Assembly: GCF_045062745.1 (NCBI RefSeq)
Contig: NZ_JBJGED010000010.1
Span: 151,219 to 215,218 of the forward strand
Direction of reading: 5' to 3'
Source: Paenibacillus_AA sp045062745
GTDB lineage: Bacteria; Bacillota; Bacilli; Paenibacillales; NBRC-103111
DNA: 64,000 nt
Shown: piece after piece, positions 61,185 to 64,000 of the stretch
Numbering within the stretch: the stretch's first letter is position 1
How the letters are laid out: each line of letters opens with the position of its first letter
Program-made: the position numbers and the translations under genes
The notes under the pieces: generated by a model
Told to the model about the DNA's origin: nothing
Databases searched by the model: none
The model's input: the letters and a program-made list of their open reading frames with translations, nothing else

Positions 61185-64000
61185 GTGAAAAAGAAACCCG
61201 GCGAACCGAAGCGTAAACGAAATGCCGGAACGCAGATCTTCAATCCGCGATTGAACGAGCTGAGTTTCCTGGATGAAGAAAATTATGGGACTATTCGAAG
61301 AAACCGAGCGGCGGAGGTAGAAAAGAAGGAAGCGGAAATTGGGATACAAGCTCCTCCGCCCAGAGCGGAGACGGCTTCAATCAATCACCTGCCCGCGGTG
61401 GCGGAGCCCATACAGGAATTGCCTATGCCGGAACCGCCGGCCGAAAGCTATGAACTGCTCACGGAAGAAATCGAACGCGAACCGGCCGAACCGGAACCCT
61501 CCGACCAAGAGACGGAGCCTCCCGTATTCGTCGATTCCGATGAAATCTCTCCGGTCCTGCTGCTCTTCGAACGGGCCCAGCACGAGAACGTGGCCGTTGT
61601 CTATACGGACGATATCGTGGATGAGGCGGTGACGAACGAGAAGATCGCCAACCGGTCCATCGACGGTACGAAGATCAAGCCGAACAGCCTGGGAAAGGAA
61701 GCGTTCGCCGACTACGCGATCGATAACACGAAGCTGGCGGACAACAGCGTCACCGCGCCCAAGATCGCTCCGGCGTCGATCGAGGAGCGGCATATCGTGC
61801 AAGGCGCCATCTCCGGCCGCAAGCTGAAGAACAAATCGATTACCGGCGACAAGCTGGTGGATCACAGCATCACATCCGAGAAGCTGGCCGATAAGACGAT
61901 CGACGCGATGAAGATTGCCGAAGGCTCCATCGAGTCGAAGCATCTGCATCCCCAATCGATCACGACTGAGCTGATTCAAGACCAAGCCATTGTCTCCGAG
62001 AAGATCAAGAGCGGGGCCATCGGGCCGAATGCGCTCGCGAACGGGTCCGTAAACTCGGCCAAAATCGCTGACGGTGCGATCCTGAGCGAGAAAATCCGCG
62101 ATGGGGCGATTACGAGCGACAAGCTGGGCGAGGAGAGTGTGACTTCGACTCACATACAGCCCTCGGCTATCGTGAACCATCATATTGCACCTAATGCGGT
62201 AGACGGCACCCATCTCTCGGTGTGGAGCGTGCAGGATCAACACATTGCCGAGGAATCGATCTCGACGCATCATCTCAAGTCCCAGAGCGTCACCTCCGAC
62301 AAACTGGCGGGGGAGTCGATCGGTCCCCAGCATTTGCAGCCCCAGTCGATCCGGGCGAACCATCTGGCCGAAGGCATCGTCACGACCCGGCATTTGCAGG
62401 ACGATGCAATCACGACCGCAAAGCTGGCGCCCCAGTCCGTCATTACCGACTCGATTCAAAATCTGGCGGTCACTACGGAAAAACTGGGGGACCACAGCAT
62501 TACGTCGCAGAAAATGCAGAAAGAAGCGATCAAAAATATTCATCTCGCTCAGGCAAGCGTGACGTGGGACAAAATCGCGGATCAGTCGATCTTAGCCAAG
62601 CACTTGACCGACAACACCATCTCGTCGGGCAATTTGCAAAATCAGGCCATCACGTCGGCGAAGCTCGCGCCGCAGTCTATTTTGCGCGAACATTTGACGG
62701 ATGGACTAGTCGGGACGGCGCAGCTGGACAACGGCGCGGTAACCCGCGGCAAGCTGGCGAAGGACAGCGTCACCGCCGACAAAATCGGCGAAGGCGCGGT
62801 GACGGCGCCGAAGCTCGCGAGCGGGGCCGTCACCTCCGACAAGCTGGCGGGCACCTCCGTGGAAGCCGGTCACATCGCCGACGGGGCGATCGTGTCGGCG
62901 AAGCTGGCGAAGAACTCGGTGGGCACGAAGCATTTGTCCCCGCAGGCTGTCAGTGCGGAGCATTTGCAGAAGAATGCGGTTGCGACCGACCATTTGCAGG
63001 ACCAGTCGGTCTCTTGGAACAAATTGGCCTTGGGCTCGGTTACCCGCAATCATTTGGTACAGAACAGCGTCTACACGCATCACCTGATGGATCATGCGGT
63101 GACGACGGCCAAGATCGCGCCGGAATCGATCTCGACGGATAAGATGACCGATCTCGCCGTCACGAGCAGCAAGCTGGCGGAAGGCTCGATCAGCTCCAGC
63201 AAGCTGGTCCCCGGTGCGATCGGTTCGGCGCAATTGGCCGCCGGTGCGATTCACCCCGAACACCTGAGCGAACAGTCGGTTCAATCCGACGCGCTGGGCG
63301 AAGACGTCGTCTTGAACCGCCATATCGGTCCGGGTGCCGTACAGGCCGAGCAGCTGGCGACGGGAATCATCGGAGAGAACCACCTGGTGGAAGGTGCCGT
63401 GACGTCCAGCCGGTTGGCCGATCATAGTGTGGGCGCGAGCAAGGTGCAGGCCGCCGCTATTCGTACGGAGCATCTGTCGGACGGCGCGGTGACGGGCGCG
63501 AAGCTCGCGGCCGGCTCGGTCGAGGCGTGGCACCTGGTCAAGGGAGCGGTGGGAAGCGAGCACCTGGCGGAGGGAGTAGTGGCGGAGGAGCATCTCGCTC
63601 CCGAAGCGGTGCGCCGGGAGCACCTCGCCGCGGGAGCGGTATCCGCTGCGCATCTCACGCCCCAAGCGGTACGCCGGGAGCACCTCGCCGCGGGAGCGGT
63701 GTCGGCGGGACATCTCGCCGCCGAATCGGTGCACGGCGAGCACCTCGCCGCGGGAGCGGTGTCGGCGGAGCATCTCGCCGCCGAATCGGTGGGCGGCGAG
63801 CACCTCGCCGCGGGAGCGGTGTCGGCGGGACATCTCGCCGCCGAATCGGTGCGCGGCGTGCATCTCGCCGCGGGAGCGGTGTCGGCGGGACATCTCGCCG
63901 CCGAATCGGTGCGCGGCGAGCACCTCGCCGCGGAAGCGGTGTCGGCGGAGCATCTCGCCGCCGAATCGGTGCGCGGCGAGCACCTCGCCGCGGGAGCGGT
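61185..64000 (+). CDS. Giant decapeptide-repeat surface protein (5' part; runs off the window)
   Basis: GTG 61185 with AAAGGAG 7 nt upstream opens a frame with no stop to the window end (938 codons seen). Residues 1-147 are charged and Pro/Glu-rich (KKKPGEPKRKRNAG, PMPEPPAESYELL) and carry no signal peptide. From residue 148 (AVTNEKIANR) about 79 ten-residue repeats follow, pattern (A/S)(V/I)xSxx(L/I)Axx, for example AVTSDKLAGT, SVGTKHLSPQ. Long Paenibacillus proteins of this type exist, some ending in a WIAG-type tail; that end is outside the window. Similar repeats occur in phage tail fibres. A spore-surface fibre is inference. Confidence 0.85.
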   Translation, partial: MKKKPGEPKRKRNAGTQIFNPRLNELSFLDEENYGTIRRNRAAEVEKKEAEIGIQAPPPRAETASINHLPAVAEPIQELPMPEPPAESYELLTEEIEREPAEPEPSDQETEPPVFVDSDEISPVLLLFERAQHENVAVVYTDDIVDEAVTNEKIANRSIDGTKIKPNSLGKEAFADYAIDNTKLADNSVTAPKIAPASIEERHIVQGAISGRKLKNKSITGDKLVDHSITSEKLADKTIDAMKIAEGSIESKHLHPQSITTELIQDQAIVSEKIKSGAIGPNALANGSVNSAKIADGAILSEKIRDGAITSDKLGEESVTSTHIQPSAIVNHHIAPNAVDGTHLSVWSVQDQHIAEESISTHHLKSQSVTSDKLAGESIGPQHLQPQSIRANHLAEGIVTTRHLQDDAITTAKLAPQSVITDSIQNLAVTTEKLGDHSITSQKMQKEAIKNIHLAQASVTWDKIADQSILAKHLTDNTISSGNLQNQAITSAKLAPQSILREHLTDGLVGTAQLDNGAVTRGKLAKDSVTADKIGEGAVTAPKLASGAVTSDKLAGTSVEAGHIADGAIVSAKLAKNSVGTKHLSPQAVSAEHLQKNAVATDHLQDQSVSWNKLALGSVTRNHLVQNSVYTHHLMDHAVTTAKIAPESISTDKMTDLAVTSSKLAEGSISSSKLVPGAIGSAQLAAGAIHPEHLSEQSVQSDALGEDVVLNRHIGPGAVQAEQLATGIIGENHLVEGAVTSSRLADHSVGASKVQAAAIRTEHLSDGAVTGAKLAAGSVEAWHLVKGAVGSEHLAEGVVAEEHLAPEAVRREHLAAGAVSAAHLTPQAVRREHLAAGAVSAGHLAAESVHGEHLAAGAVSAEHLAAESVGGEHLAAGAVSAGHLAAESVRGVHLAAGAVSAGHLAAESVRGEHLAAEAVSAEHLAAESVRGEHLAAGA
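63561..64000 (+). repeat. Near-identical 60-bp tandem repeats
   Basis: From about 63561 the decapeptide pairs become a 60-bp unit (CACCTCGCCGCGGGAGCGGT, then a GTCGGCGG(A/G)(A/G)CATCTCGCCG block, then CCGAATCGGT). The phase is exactly 60 and only a few bases change per copy, seven copies up to the window end. This suggests recent expansion. Confidence 0.9.

Noticed and set aside
62222..63142. A 306-codon plus-strand frame inside the repeat gene
   Set aside because: Out-of-frame reading of the same repeats; no separate start signals.
61377..63983. Long minus-strand open frames (388 and 425 codons) opposite the repeat protein
   Set aside because: They arise because the repeat codons have no stop on the complementary strand; the repeated His/Arg-rich sequence has no ribosome site, and the plus frame has a perfect one.

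Overview
The window looks like chromosome from a spore-forming, fairly high-GC Firmicute of the Paenibacillus/Cohnella type. Evidence for this: strong AGGAGG ribosome sites, GTG and TTG starts, a meso-DAP-type MurE, a CdaS-like diadenylate cyclase, a SleB-like cortex hydrolase, a YheC/D spore-coat ATP-grasp protein, a des-desK-desR cold-response locus, and sugar ABC transporters next to two-domain AraC regulators. I saw no rRNA, tRNA, insertion sequence, prophage or CRISPR array.

Layout. 0-8 kb: WG-repeat protein, murE, small HTH regulator, peptide deformylase, sirtuin, MFS pump, lipoprotein and cdaS-like gene. 8-14 kb: yceI with a clear promoter, pirin, the des-desK-desR operon, and a murA paralogue whose catalytic Cys is replaced by Asp. 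14-19 kb: an AraC / oxidoreductase / TIM-barrel sugar cluster, then hisC flanked on both sides by unrelated tandem arrays that share a 50-51 bp period. 19-27 kb: galactonate dehydratase, two permeases and a binding protein, divergent from an AraC gene with an isomerase and a 2-hydroxyacid dehydrogenase. 27-31 kb: a second-type histidyl-tRNA synthetase behind a histidine-leader attenuator, then a CapA-like lipoprotein. 31-38.5 kb: mixed metabolic and regulatory genes, including an HxlR regulator with two palindromic operators. 38.6-43.5 kb: an AT-richer island (TetR, two hydrolases, kinase-like genes) ending at a hisD fragment. 44-46.6 kb: ECF sigma factor, repeat-bearing anti-sigma factor and a secreted PrcB/DUF3221-like protein. 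46.8-51.5 kb: Tat-exported beta-helix protein, ribokinase and a lectin-fold protein. 51.5-61.1 kb: cell-wall and spore genes (sleB-like, ddlR-ddl-aminotransferase, yheC/D, L,D-transpeptidase, glycosyltransferase). 61.2-64 kb: a very long decapeptide-repeat protein that runs off the window.

The most unusual items are the textbook-like histidine attenuator in front of a eukaryal/archaeal-like HisRS, the Cys-to-Asp MurA, the two equal-period tandem arrays around hisC, and the repeat giant behind a sigma-K-like promoter. Starts were chosen by Shine-Dalgarno spacing, so several are shorter than the longest open frame. All homology statements come from recognising motifs by eye; no database search was run.
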